A DNA stretch of 64,000 nt from Leisingera thetidis (GCF_025857195.1 NZ_CP109787.1:2793501-2857500), one strand, 5' to 3'. Positions 1 through 8,778 are shown, counted from the stretch's first letter. Translations and numbers: made by a program. Notes: generated from the sequence alone by a model not told the origin.

Positions 1-567
1 ATGGCCCAGCCCGCCAATCCCCAAAAGCAGGACATAACCGCCGGGATTGAGCAGTTTCGCGGCCTTCTTGGCGGCGCGGTAGGCGGTGATCCCGGCATCG
101 GCCATCGGCGCGACGCTCAGCGGTGTGATGCCGGTGTTCAGCTTGATGACCGAACGTTCGTTGGTCTTGAAATACTCAGCAAAGCCGCCATCCAGCCCGA
201 GACCCGGGAACTTGCCGTGGTCGCAGTACATGTCATGGCCATAGCGGCATTCCAGGCAGATGCCGCAGGCGTTGAACGGGTGGCAGATCACCGCGTCGCC
301 GGGTTTGACCGAGGTGACATTGCTGCCCACGTCCTCGACCCAGCCGGCGTTTTCATGGCCCATCACGTAGGGCAGCAGGTTGCCCTCGGTGTCCATGATG
401 TCCTTCCAGACGCCTTCGATGATGTGCAGGTCGGTGCGGCAGAGGCCCGCGGCGCCGACCTTGACGATCACCTCGTCCGCGGCCGTGATCGTGGGCGCGG
501 CGACGTCCTCGATCTTCAACTCGACATTCATGCCGGGGTCGTATTCGTAGAGTCTCGCTGCTTTCAT
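1..567 (-). CDS. adh: Zn-dependent alcohol dehydrogenase of the propane monooxygenase operon (partial, 3' end outside window)
   Basis: The first 189 codons of a medium-chain Zn-dependent alcohol dehydrogenase are present; the C-terminal half lies beyond the window start. Catalytic-zinc ligands are visible as Cys43 and the GHE motif (His71-Glu72). The structural-zinc cysteines are Cys101, Cys104, Cys107 and Cys115. The nucleotide-binding glycine motif GIGGLG sits at about residues 183-188, right at the edge. It is the last gene seen in the monooxygenase operon, 61 bp after the chaperonin stop. In homologous prm/mim operons this enzyme is thought to oxidise the alcohol made by the monooxygenase (for example propanol) with NAD(P). 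The substrate is inferred from context only. ATG at 567 gives the full family N-terminus. Confidence 0.9.
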   Translation of the reverse strand, partial: MKAARLYEYDPGMNVELKIEDVAAPTITAADEVIVKVGAAGLCRTDLHIIEGVWKDIMDTEGNLLPYVMGHENAGWVEDVGSNVTSVKPGDAVICHPFNACGICLECRYGHDMYCDHGKFPGLGLDGGFAEYFKTNERSVIKLNTGITPLSVAPMADAGITAYRAAKKAAKLLNPGGYVLLLGIGGLGH

Positions 568-628
568 GGTCTATGTCCTTTGCTCGGGAGAGGCCGGAAC
601 GCCCGGCCCCTCGGGTGTGGAACCGCGC

Positions 629-2260
629 TCAGGCGCGGCCCAGAAGCTCGGCACCGCCACCGCGGGCGGGGCCTTCGGTCGGGTCGGCCTCGCCTTCTTC
701 GAGGTCGCCGACCAGGGTTTCCGTGGTCAGGATCAGCGTCGCGACCGAGGCTGCGTTGACCAGCGCGCTGGCAGGCACACGGGCGGGATCGACGATGCCG
801 GACTCGAACATGTTGCCGTAGGTGCCGGTGGCGGCGTTGTAGCCGTGGCCCGGCGGGCCCTCGGCCACGGCGTGCGCCACGGCGGCCACGTCGGCCCCGG
901 CATTGCGGGCAATGCGGCGGACCGGTTCGGTCAGGATCGAACGCACTAGCTGGATGCCCTTGGCCACGTCGCCGAGCGCGTCGAGCGTGTCGAGGCAGCC
1001 GGAGATCTGCGCCAGCGCCGTACCGCCGCCTGCGACCACGCCATCCTCGGCTGCCGCCTGGACCGCACAAAGCGCATCCTCGATCAGCTGGATCGTGCGC
1101 TTCTGCTCGACCGGGGTGAAACCGCCTGCATAGATGATCGCGCTGCCGCCCGTGAGTTTCGACAGCCGCTCGCGCAGCTTGTCCTTCTCGATGTTCGGCG
1201 GGGCCACGTCATGCTGGCGCTGGACCTGGTTGCGGCGGGCGGTAATCGCCTCCGGATCGCCCTCGCCGCGCAGCACCGAGGTGCCGGATGCGTGTGAGCG
1301 GACCATTTCCGCCCCGCCCAGCTGCGCCAGCGTGACGGTCTCGATCTTCTTGCCCAGATCGCGGGCCAGAACCTCGCCGCCTGTCAGGATCGCAAGGTCG
1401 TCCATCATGGCGGAGCGCCAATGGCCGTATTCCGGCGGATGCACGATCAGGTATCTCCCCGCGCCGCCGTTCTCCAGCAGCTTGACCACCACCTCTGGCG
1501 CGATCTCTTCCGCGACGATCAGAAGCGGGCGGTTCTTGGCATTGGCAATCGAGATGGCGGAGTCCAGCATCTCGGGCTTCAAGATCTTCTGGTCTGTCAG
1601 CAGGATCAGCGGGTTGCGCAGCACCGCCTCCATGTGCTCGCGGTCGGTGACCATGTGGTGCGAGATGTAGCCACGCTCGAAAGACATGCCTTCGACCACG
1701 TCCATCGTGGTTTCAATGGTGACGCCGAAGTCGGCCGAGATGACGCCATCGCGGCCCACCCGGCGAAAGGCTTCGGCCACCAGCCCGCCCAGCTTGGGAT
1801 CAGTCGACGACACGCGCGCCACCGCCTCAAGGTACTCCGGGTGGTCGTCGCAATCGAGCGAGGAGGCATCTATCGCGTCGACCACCCGCGCAACCGCCAG
1901 GTCGATCCCCTTGCAGAGATCGACTGGCTTGACACCCTTATCGGTCAAATCCACGCCACGCTGGATCAGTGCGTTGGCCAGCACGATGGCGGTAGTCGTA
2001 CCGTCCCCCGCCACGTCATTTGTTTGCATCGAAACCTCGCGCACCACTTGGGCGCCCATGTTCTCGAAGCGGTCGTTGAGTTCGATCTCCGAGGCAATGC
2101 TGACCCCGTCGCGGGTCACCAGCGGGGTGCCCACCGGGCGGTCCACCATTGCATTCAGCCCCTTGGGCCCGAGCGTCGGTTCTACCGCTGCCGCAAGCCG
2201 CGCGACACCGCGGGCCAGACAGTTGCGGGCGGTCTTGCCGTGTACCATGAGTTTAGCCAT
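629..2260 (-). CDS. prmG: GroEL-like chaperonin dedicated to the monooxygenase operon
   Basis: A 543-residue Hsp60/GroEL-family protein. Visible family motifs are TLGPKG near the N-terminus, the ATP-site motif GDGTTTA and the VVAGGGTAL equatorial motif. The C-terminus lacks the Gly-Met repeat tail of housekeeping GroEL, and no groES precedes it. I chose ATG 2260 because GGAGG lies 5 nt upstream; an in-frame upstream ATG at 2284 has no comparable site. Established knowledge: in actinobacterial mim/prm operons a GroEL-like protein in this same position is needed to fold the hydroxylase large subunit. The same role is inferred here from identical gene order. It is almost certainly not the housekeeping chaperonin. 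Confidence 0.93.
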   Translation of the reverse strand: MAKLMVHGKTARNCLARGVARLAAAVEPTLGPKGLNAMVDRPVGTPLVTRDGVSIASEIELNDRFENMGAQVVREVSMQTNDVAGDGTTTAIVLANALIQRGVDLTDKGVKPVDLCKGIDLAVARVVDAIDASSLDCDDHPEYLEAVARVSSTDPKLGGLVAEAFRRVGRDGVISADFGVTIETTMDVVEGMSFERGYISHHMVTDREHMEAVLRNPLILLTDQKILKPEMLDSAISIANAKNRPLLIVAEEIAPEVVVKLLENGGAGRYLIVHPPEYGHWRSAMMDDLAILTGGEVLARDLGKKIETVTLAQLGGAEMVRSHASGTSVLRGEGDPEAITARRNQVQRQHDVAPPNIEKDKLRERLSKLTGGSAIIYAGGFTPVEQKRTIQLIEDALCAVQAAAEDGVVAGGGTALAQISGCLDTLDALGDVAKGIQLVRSILTEPVRRIARNAGADVAAVAHAVAEGPPGHGYNAATGTYGNMFESGIVDPARVPASALVNAASVATLILTTETLVGDLEEGEADPTEGPARGGGAELLGRA

Positions 2261-2326
2261 ATCTTCCTCCATCGGCCCAGACAAAAACCTGGGCGCTGTC
2301 CTAATTTCATATGATTTTTCAGTGAA

Positions 2327-3136
2327 TTACCCTCGCGCGGCGAGTTCTTCCCGAGGCGGCACGCGACCTTCGATGAAGTCGATCAGCGTCGGACCATCGG
2401 GCCCGATCTCGACTTCCTTGTAGCGCGTCTTGGCGAGCCCCCGGCATAGCGCCCCGTTGAACTCCATATTGATCCGCGTGCTGCGCAGACGGGTCAGATG
2501 CGCACCCAGATCCGCGGCCTCGATCGGCTGGCCGTCCCAGGTGGGAAAGGCCGGATCATCCGCCGCATAGGCCAGGCCCTGCGCCGCGAGAATGTCGAGG
2601 TAGCGCGGTTTCTGGCGCAGCTCTTCCTCGCCCTCGAAGCCGATCCGGCGCAGGTCGCCCAGCGTCATCGACACGATCTCGCCGGCGCTGTATCCGAGCC
2701 CCTGAAGGCCCAGCATCACGGTTTCCTGCCGCCGGTCGAAGGCCTTGGCGAGGAACTTCCCGGCCACGTCGTCAAGCCGCGCGCCATCGCAATACTCGGC
2801 GAAGACCTCGTGATAGGGCCGCCCGCTGTTGACGCCCTGGTTGACCTTGTCGCCGAAGCAGTGATCGTTCAGCTGCACCTCGGCCTCGTCGACCCAGGGC
2901 AGCATCATGACTTCCCTGCGGATGCCGAAGGCCATCAGGAAGGCGAAGTTGGGTGAGCACCAGTAGGTGGGGAGCCGAAACTCGACCCTCACCCTTATCT
3001 TTCTGGCTTGCGTCACCTCGATGCGCTCGACGAAGCCCATGTCGGTAATGGGCTCGTCAAGCTCCGGGTCCGTCACGGATTCGAGACGGTCCCAGACTTC
3101 CAGCTCGTGCACAGCGCTCAGGTTTTCGACACGCAT
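2327..3136 (-). CDS. MIP18/DUF59-domain protein of the monooxygenase operon, possible metallocluster-assembly factor
   Basis: A 269-residue protein. Residues about 10-100 look like the MIP18/DUF59 iron-sulfur assembly fold: DPEL near residue 23, ITDMGFV near 30, and a conserved-looking YWCSPNF with Cys60. The remaining ~170 residues are a longer C-terminal region that I do not recognise. ATG 3136 lies 4 nt after the amidohydrolase stop, so the genes are translationally close; an upstream extension to 3223 reads through the neighbour and was discarded. The gene always-next-to-GroEL position matches a conserved unknown gene of prm/mim operons. A role in maturing the diiron or 2Fe-2S centres is inference. 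Confidence 0.8.
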   Translation of the reverse strand: MRVENLSAVHELEVWDRLESVTDPELDEPITDMGFVERIEVTQARKIRVRVEFRLPTYWCSPNFAFLMAFGIRREVMMLPWVDEAEVQLNDHCFGDKVNQGVNSGRPYHEVFAEYCDGARLDDVAGKFLAKAFDRRQETVMLGLQGLGYSAGEIVSMTLGDLRRIGFEGEEELRQKPRYLDILAAQGLAYAADDPAFPTWDGQPIEAADLGAHLTRLRSTRINMEFNGALCRGLAKTRYKEVEIGPDGPTLIDFIEGRVPPREELAARG

Positions 3137-3140
3137 CGGA

Positions 3141-4166
3141 TCACTCCGCCGCGATCTGGACCGGAGCGCCGGCCAGTTGTGCCTTCTTCGCCTCGACATC
3201 GATGTCGTAGAGCCTGGCGGCATTGAGGCCGAGGATCTTCTCCTTGATCTCGTCGGTCAGCTGCACGCCGCCGCGTTCTGCCGAGATGTCCTCGGGGATC
3301 TGGTAGTCCCAGAACTTCTCGACCAGCCACCCAGGCGTCCAGATCGCATAGTCCGAGCCGAACAACAGCTTGTCTTCGCCGACCCACCACAGCAGTTCCG
3401 CAATCACCTCGCCGAAGTAGCGCGGGCGCGAATGGATGAAGGGCATCGCCACCGCCAGGCCGCCATAGACGTTGGTTTCCTGGGTCGCGATCCAGCAGAA
3501 ATCGTCGAGCCGCGGCAGGCCGCAATGTTCGATGATCCAGTTGAGGCCCTGGAAATCGGTGGCAGCGTGGTCGACGTCATGGACGTCGAAAGCATCCTTC
3601 GACAGCGGGATGATCGTCGGACCCTTGTGGACATGAATGTTCCTGATGCCCAGCTTCTCGCACAGCTCGAAGCACTTGTAGGCCGCCGGATCGTTCAGCG
3701 CCCAGCCCTTGCTGTCGCCGTTCCACTCGGCCGTGTACATCTTCACGCCCTTGATATCAAAGGTTTCCTTCATGTAGTGGATGTAATCCAGCGCCTTCTC
3801 GCCATCGCGGGGATCGAAGCTGCCGTTGACGATGAAGCGCTCCGGGTGGCGTTTGGCCATCGACGACGAGCGTTCGATCGAAGAAAACCCGTTCTTGTAG
3901 AAGTCGTTCAGATAGGTCGACTGGATGATCGCCATGTCGTCGGGCCCGTCGACAAACAGGTCGCGGTAGATGTCGTCCTCGGAATACTTCTCGAACCTGG
4001 CCTTCTCCCAGAGCTGGTCCTCGGGGCTCAGGTTGGTGTGATAGGCATAGAAGCAGTCGATGAACTGCTTGCCGTGCACGTTCGCCTGGTTCTCGGGGCT
4101 GCCGTCCCAGAAATGGGTGTGCCCGTCGAGAACGAAAATCTCTTTTCCGTCCGGTGTCTTGAACAT
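3141..4166 (-). CDS. Amidohydrolase-2 (ACMSD-like) family protein of the monooxygenase operon
   Basis: A 341-residue TIM-barrel metal-dependent hydrolase. Metal ligands expected for the family are visible: HTH at residues 16-18, VHKG with His178/His180, HCG with His214 and a C-terminal FGSDY with Asp272. The gene follows prmD after a 12-bp hairpin and is 4 nt upstream of the DUF59 gene. Homologues occupy the same slot in actinobacterial propane monooxygenase operons, but to my knowledge their reaction is not established. They may process an oxidation product or act as an accessory factor. Operon membership is strong; substrate is unknown. Confidence 0.85.
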   Translation of the reverse strand: MFKTPDGKEIFVLDGHTHFWDGSPENQANVHGKQFIDCFYAYHTNLSPEDQLWEKARFEKYSEDDIYRDLFVDGPDDMAIIQSTYLNDFYKNGFSSIERSSSMAKRHPERFIVNGSFDPRDGEKALDYIHYMKETFDIKGVKMYTAEWNGDSKGWALNDPAAYKCFELCEKLGIRNIHVHKGPTIIPLSKDAFDVHDVDHAATDFQGLNWIIEHCGLPRLDDFCWIATQETNVYGGLAVAMPFIHSRPRYFGEVIAELLWWVGEDKLLFGSDYAIWTPGWLVEKFWDYQIPEDISAERGGVQLTDEIKEKILGLNAARLYDIDVEAKKAQLAGAPVQIAAE

Positions 4167-4199
4167 GGTGTCCTCCCTTGCGTTGGCTGAGATATTGGG

Positions 4200-4236
4200 G
4201 GCTCCGGGGCCTAGCGGGTGCAGCGGCCCCGGAGCC
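4200..4236 (-). terminator. Perfect 12-bp intercistronic hairpin after prmD
   Basis: GGCTCCGGGGCC (4200-4211) and its exact complement (4225-4236) enclose a 13-nt loop between prmD and the amidohydrolase gene. No U-run follows on the minus strand. It is more likely an RNA-stability/processing or attenuating element than a full terminator. Confidence 0.6.
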
Positions 4237-4248
4237 GTCAGAGGTCGA

Positions 4249-4623
4249 TCAGATGTATTCCATGACCTCGTTCATATCGCCGAACAGGATCACGGTATCG
4301 TCGTCGACCCGGACCATCCGCCCGTAGTGGGTCGAGGTGTTGACCTCGAAGGTCTCGGCGGTCATCTCGCGGCCCAGGTATTCGGTGATCTCGCTCATCT
4401 GGAAGATCAGCTTGCCCTCGCCATCGATCCGGATGGTCGCCGGGTTGTAGGTGATCGTGACATTGGGGTCGTTTTCCTCCATGAACTCGGCGATGGCGCG
4501 GGCCTCGACGCTGTCGTTCATGGTGACGCCGCACTGGTGCGAGACCTCGCGTGAGGTCAGGTCGATGTCCTTCATCGATTTGAAGATGTTCTGGTTGGAC
4601 GCATTGCGCGCTGTGCTAGACAT
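4249..4623 (-). CDS. prmD: Propane monooxygenase coupling (regulatory) protein
   Basis: A 124-residue protein of the MmoB/DmpM coupling-protein family. It has no cofactor motif and shows the typical VGVTMNDSVEARAIAEFM-like core (here CGVTMNDSVEAR near residue 31), ITYNPATIRIDGEGKL and a conserved acidic C-terminus. Coupling proteins bind the hydroxylase to gate substrate, electron and oxygen access to the diiron centre. It lies 23 bp after prmC and before a strong hairpin, closing the prmABCD core. Confidence 0.92.
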   Translation of the reverse strand: MSSTARNASNQNIFKSMKDIDLTSREVSHQCGVTMNDSVEARAIAEFMEENDPNVTITYNPATIRIDGEGKLIFQMSEITEYLGREMTAETFEVNTSTHYGRMVRVDDDTVILFGDMNEVMEYI

Positions 4624-4646
4624 GGTTCCAGTTCCTTTTCAGAGAG

Positions 4647-5708
4647 TTACGACAGGCCCAGCTCGGCGATGATTCTGCCAAGGCGCTCTTGCGAGACGGC
4701 TTTGACATCTTCGAAGGAGACCGGCTTGGAATGCGGCTGCGACCAGATCGGCTGAAGCGCGGCAGTGGCCTTTTCAGCCAGGCCGCCGTGCTTGGCGAGC
4801 CAGCCCTTGAAGAGCGCGCGGTTGTGTTCGCCATGCTCTTCGTCGTGCGCCAGCAGGTAGATCAGGTCGACGGTGTTCGCGAGGTTGCGCTCATAGTCAG
4901 CTTCGGCGGCGGAAATCACCGGCGGTGTGATGAAGTCGTTGTTGGCCGCGGCCGCCTGCATGAAGAAGCCCGAGCGGATCAGCTCGCCCACCATCGGCTC
5001 AAAGACGATGTTGATGGCGAAATACTGCTCGAGGTAGTCTTCCGAGCCCATAATCGTTTCGATCGCCTCGCGGCAGGGCTGCCAGATCGGATCTTCCAGC
5101 CACATCTTCTTGCCCAGGGTGTCATCCCAGCCGTCGATGTCCATGCCGATCTCGGCCAGGTAGAGCGTGATGTCCTGGGTCAGGCGCATCTTGTAGGAGG
5201 AATTGGTCAGCGTGGCGTTGTTGATCATCTGGGTATAGCCGTAGCGCTGCGCCTGCATGAGCGAGGTGCCGAGGCCGAATTCCGCGTGTTTCCATGCGCC
5301 CAGATGTTTCTGGAGGATGGTTTGCCAGTTCTTGTCGAAGACCTTGTGCGCGCCGGCCTTGCGGGCGTTCGAGATCACGTTCTGCACCATGGTCTCGATC
5401 TTCGACTGGCGCTGGTAGTGGGTCCGCTCCCATTCCTGGTCGGGCGCGCGGAAGGCGTGCCAGTTTGACGACAGCGCTGCGGTGTTGTCCTTCCGGTAGG
5501 CGCCGCCGCCCTTGCCGCCCTCGAACTCGATGATCCAGTTCTGGATCAGGTAGCGTTCGGGATCGGGCTGGACGTCGACGGTGACGTCCTCGTAGTGGGT
5601 CGCCCGCTTGCCGCGCGGTTCGAAGTAATTGTACTTGCGGCTCTTGGAGCCGATGAATTCCGCGGCACCGGCGGCACCGGATCCGACTGAGCTGGATGTT
5701 GCTGGCAT
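4647..5708 (-). CDS. prmC: Propane monooxygenase hydroxylase small (beta) subunit
   Basis: A 353-residue ferritin-like hydroxylase beta subunit. The N-terminal KYNYFEPRG and the segment with LGAWKHAEFGL are typical of soluble diiron monooxygenase beta subunits, which have the fold but not the metal ligands. It pairs with PrmA in an alpha-beta hydroxylase dimer. It sits between the reductase (45 bp upstream) and coupling protein (23 bp downstream). ATG 5708 is preceded by a GGGAGG-like site. Confidence 0.93.
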   Translation of the reverse strand: MPATSSSVGSGAAGAAEFIGSKSRKYNYFEPRGKRATHYEDVTVDVQPDPERYLIQNWIIEFEGGKGGGAYRKDNTAALSSNWHAFRAPDQEWERTHYQRQSKIETMVQNVISNARKAGAHKVFDKNWQTILQKHLGAWKHAEFGLGTSLMQAQRYGYTQMINNATLTNSSYKMRLTQDITLYLAEIGMDIDGWDDTLGKKMWLEDPIWQPCREAIETIMGSEDYLEQYFAINIVFEPMVGELIRSGFFMQAAAANNDFITPPVISAAEADYERNLANTVDLIYLLAHDEEHGEHNRALFKGWLAKHGGLAEKATAALQPIWSQPHSKPVSFEDVKAVSQERLGRIIAELGLS

Positions 5709-5744
5709 GATTGCCTCCCTTGGGTTTCGTTCACGTCACGAGCG

Positions 5745-5766
5745 TTCGGGCCGTCAGTGGCCCGAA
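5745..5766 (-). other. Hairpin spanning the prmB stop codon
   Basis: TTCGGGCC (5745-5752) and GGCCCGAA (5759-5766) form a perfect 8-bp stem. The 6-nt loop contains the prmB stop codon. Its position between prmB and prmC suggests an mRNA-processing or stability element. Confidence 0.5.
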
Positions 5767-6812
5767 GAACCGGACGTGGGCGTGAACTTGTCGTAGAAGA
5801 TGCGGTCGGTATCGAAGTCGTGCATGAAGAGCACCGGCGTCAGCGCGTCGATCATCGGCGGCGGGCCGCAGGCATAGACATCGCCGTCGCCGTCGATCCC
5901 CAGCTCGCGCAGGTGCGTGTCGACGTATTCATGCACGAAGCCGCGCGCGCCGGTCCAACCGTTGCCCTCTTCCTCGTGGCTGAGCACGGGGATGAATTCG
6001 ACATTGGGATGGGCGCCGGTGATGGCGCTGATCTCGTCCAGCTTGAACAGATCGTCCTGCGACCGTGCACCGTAGTAGAAGTAGATCGGGCGATCCTCGC
6101 CGCTGGCCACCTGGTCATTCAGGATTGACCAGACCGGCGACATGCCCGAGCCGGCGCCGACGAGGATCACGGGTCCTTGCCGCTCTTCGCGTCGGAAGCA
6201 CATGCCGTAGGGGCCTTCGATGCTGACTTCTGCTCCGGCCTTGATGCCGCCGTCGTCGAGTTCGTTGCTGAACCGTCCGTCGGGGTATTTCTTGATGATG
6301 AAGCCGAGTTTTTGGGTTTCGCTCGGCGGATTTGCCATGGAGAACGAGCGTGTAATCTCCTCCCCTTCTTCGGTTTTGACCGTGATGTCGACATATTGAC
6401 CCGCCCAGAATTTCAAAGGCGCATCCAGCTCGATCTGGACTCCGCGAATGTCATGGGTGAGCTTCTGAAAATCGGTGATCCGGCCGGTGTACTGCTTGAC
6501 CGGGATGCTCTTGGACAGCACCTCTTCGTCGTAATTCAGCAGTTCGATCTCGATATCGCTGAGCGCCAGAGTGCGGCACATCAGAATATGACCGCCGTCC
6601 TTTTCCATGTCGTTGAGCGCGAAGGTCGAATAGTTCTCCATCTCGGACTCGCCGTCGAGCTGGACGCACTTGCAGGCCGAGCATTGGCCCTCCTTGCAGC
6701 CATGCGGCAGCGCGATGCCCTGACGAAAGGCGGCGTCAAGGATGTATTCACCGTCCTCGACCTCGAACTCCACGCCGACCGGCTCAAGGCGCACGTTGTA
6801 GATGTCCGTCAT
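5754..6812 (-). CDS. prmB: Propane monooxygenase reductase
   Basis: A 352-residue reductase with three recognisable modules. There is an N-terminal plant-type 2Fe-2S ferredoxin domain with Cys39, Cys44, Cys47 and Cys79. An FAD-binding barrel follows with RSFSMANPP. The NAD(P)-binding domain has GAGSGMSP and a C-terminal YACGPPPMI. It moves electrons from NAD(P)H through FAD and 2Fe-2S to the PrmAC diiron site. It lies 72 bp after prmA, across a GC hairpin. Second position after the large subunit is typical of group 5 monooxygenases. Confidence 0.95.
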   Translation of the reverse strand: MTDIYNVRLEPVGVEFEVEDGEYILDAAFRQGIALPHGCKEGQCSACKCVQLDGESEMENYSTFALNDMEKDGGHILMCRTLALSDIEIELLNYDEEVLSKSIPVKQYTGRITDFQKLTHDIRGVQIELDAPLKFWAGQYVDITVKTEEGEEITRSFSMANPPSETQKLGFIIKKYPDGRFSNELDDGGIKAGAEVSIEGPYGMCFRREERQGPVILVGAGSGMSPVWSILNDQVASGEDRPIYFYYGARSQDDLFKLDEISAITGAHPNVEFIPVLSHEEEGNGWTGARGFVHEYVDTHLRELGIDGDGDVYACGPPPMIDALTPVLFMHDFDTDRIFYDKFTPTSGSSGH

Positions 6813-6848
6813 TGTTGTTTCCTCCCTCTCCCGTGCTTGCGGGGGGTG

Positions 6849-6872
6849 CCGGGGCCGCTCTCGCGGCCCCGG
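6849..6872 (-). other. Perfect 10-bp prmA-prmB intercistronic hairpin with GAGA tetraloop
   Basis: CCGGGGCCGC (6849-6858) and its exact complement (6863-6872) form a stem whose loop reads GAGA on the transcribed strand, a GNRA-type tetraloop. There is no U-tract. It probably protects the prmA 3' end, favouring more large-subunit mRNA. Confidence 0.6.
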
Positions 6873-6884
6873 CGATGGTCGTGA

Positions 6885-8549
6885 TCAGTTGCAGGGATTG
6901 ATGGTGAAGCCTGCGCGATACTCGGCGATGTGCGCCTCGCGATCGCTGGGCGACATGGCGCGCAGCGCTTTCAGCGGCGAGGCCAGGGTGTGGCCGCGGA
7001 CATGCTCCAGCTTCCACATGTCCTTGTTGTCGAACCGCAGGTGCGGCTGCGGCACCAGGGTTTCGCCGTCTTCGCGGACAAAGTTGAGATCCTTGATGGC
7101 ATCCGCCAGGTCCCAGCCGTCATAGACGGTTTCCCATTCACGCTTGCCCGAGAACTTGCCCATCGCCGGGGTCGGCCGGCCCTGGTATTCGTCCGAGAAA
7201 GCCTCGACCGCGGTCCAGCGATCCAGCTCATGGGCGAAGGTGTGCAGCTCGCCGTCAATCTCGTCGACCACCATGTCTTCGCGGATCAGGCAGGGCACGA
7301 GGCAGGACCAGCAGCGGTGCGGATAGACGTATCCGGTGTCCTCGTTGAAGGTGACGACCTTCTCGCCCGGCTTCGACAGTTTCGCGTACCACTTCCAGAA
7401 CTCGCCGAACTCGGCGTACCAGCCCGGGTACTTGTGCTCGAACCACTCGAAGTCCTTCTCGGTCTGGGCTTCGATGCGCCAGAAGTTGACGGGCCAGCCG
7501 ACGGCAAAGAACTGGGCGACCTTGTGGACGTAGTTCTTTTCGGTGATCCGTTTCCAGGCTTCCTGGACGTCGTCGTGGTGCACCTTCACGCCGTACTTTT
7601 CGAGCGGCAGCATGTAGGTCCGGTAATAGTCCTCGAAGATCCACCGGTGCCACATCTCCGCATAGGATTCCTTTTCCTTGTCGCGGTTGGTGGTGCCGTA
7701 TTCGATGAACGTGCCGATGGCGGCGTCAACGATGGCGTGGTTCTGCCAGAAGGCGTAGCGCAGGTCGCGTTCCAGCAGAAGGTGGTTCTCCGGCTCCTTC
7801 AGCGCGGCCATCAGAAGCGAATGGCCGTTGCCGATGTGGCGGCTTTCGTCCGACTGGACCGAGAGGAACACCGTGGGCAGCGCATAGTCGCCATTGCGCG
7901 CCGCTTCCGAGGGCATGGCCACGAAGAGCGTGTTGGTGAAGGCGGTTTCCGCCACCACGGTCAGGTACATGCAGGCGGCGGTCATGGTGTCGCCGGTGAT
8001 GAACCCTTCGCCGAACTGGCGGCCGATGGTGGTGGCATAGCACTTGCCGAAGGCCTCTTCGGTGATGTCGAAGCCCGCCGGGTCGATGTAGTTTTCCATG
8101 TACCACTTCTTCAGGTTCATCTGGATCGTGGAGTGACGGAATTCATCGACCATCTGCATGGTGAAGCCGGTGCGCAGGTCCTCGCCCGGTGACAGGCGCG
8201 CCACCATGGCCATCGACCGCGCGGCCGAGATTTCGGGGAACGGGATGATTGCCAGAAACAGCTTCATCCATTCGATCCAGCGGGGCTCCACGTTGCGGAA
8301 CATGTCGCCGCGCAGCGCCGCGTCGAGCGCGCCGTAAACACGGTTGTCCTTTTCCTCTTCCATCGGGAAGTAGGAGCGCAGGACCTGTTTCATCGGGTCG
8401 CGCGGGGCCTTGGTGATCTTGTAGTCAGTCGGGAAGGTGGCGGCTTCCTGGACGTAGGACGGATTCCATCCGAGATCGGAGATCTTCTTGGTGGCCTCCC
8501 CTACCGAGATACCACGTTGGGACGTGATCTTGTTGAGCGTCAAAGTCAT
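6885..8549 (-). CDS. prmA: Propane monooxygenase hydroxylase large (alpha) subunit
   Basis: A 554-residue soluble diiron monooxygenase alpha subunit. All six diiron ligands are visible with the exact spacing of methane monooxygenase MmoX (each numbered 8 lower): Glu106, Glu136, His139 (DEFRH), Glu201, Glu235 and His238 (DESRH). ATG 8549 was chosen because AGGAGG lies 8 nt upstream; the open frame runs up to 8807 but that part is unlike the family. It is first gene of the operon, with a 590-bp upstream region carrying a sigma-54 promoter. Order A-reductase-small subunit-coupling protein points to the propane/group 5 class. The true alkane or ether substrate cannot be read from sequence. Confidence 0.95.
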   Translation of the reverse strand: MTLTLNKITSQRGISVGEATKKISDLGWNPSYVQEAATFPTDYKITKAPRDPMKQVLRSYFPMEEEKDNRVYGALDAALRGDMFRNVEPRWIEWMKLFLAIIPFPEISAARSMAMVARLSPGEDLRTGFTMQMVDEFRHSTIQMNLKKWYMENYIDPAGFDITEEAFGKCYATTIGRQFGEGFITGDTMTAACMYLTVVAETAFTNTLFVAMPSEAARNGDYALPTVFLSVQSDESRHIGNGHSLLMAALKEPENHLLLERDLRYAFWQNHAIVDAAIGTFIEYGTTNRDKEKESYAEMWHRWIFEDYYRTYMLPLEKYGVKVHHDDVQEAWKRITEKNYVHKVAQFFAVGWPVNFWRIEAQTEKDFEWFEHKYPGWYAEFGEFWKWYAKLSKPGEKVVTFNEDTGYVYPHRCWSCLVPCLIREDMVVDEIDGELHTFAHELDRWTAVEAFSDEYQGRPTPAMGKFSGKREWETVYDGWDLADAIKDLNFVREDGETLVPQPHLRFDNKDMWKLEHVRGHTLASPLKALRAMSPSDREAHIAEYRAGFTINPCN

Positions 8550-8763
8550 GCCATGAGCCTCCTTAAAGCTCTGGGGCCAGTCGCCCGGCGCCCGGTTGGC
8601 GGCTTTTGCCGTTTCGGTTTGGCGCCCGCTTGAGGCACCGGTTCTCGGCAAAGGTTGAGAAGGTCGACGCGCCCGCTGCATTGCGGCGGCTGCTGGTCTC
8701 TCTCCCTGTCCTTCGTTCTTTGAGCGTCCTGTCCGGGCGCTGGCGTCTTGTGGTTCTCTTCTG

Positions 8764-8778
8764 GCAAGGCCGGTTCCA
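8764..8778 (-). promoter_or_regulatory. Sigma-54 (-24/-12) promoter for the prm operon
   Basis: On the minus strand the sequence reads TGGAACCGGCCTTGC. It matches the consensus TGGCAC-N5-TTGC with the invariant GG and GC elements at exactly the right spacing and one change in the first element. It lies about 215 nt upstream of prmA, and an rpoN gene lies immediately upstream on the same strand. Confidence 0.75.

Noticed and set aside
1..759. 252-codon plus-strand frame opposite adh
   Set aside because: It is the complement of a clear alcohol dehydrogenase and has no family pattern.
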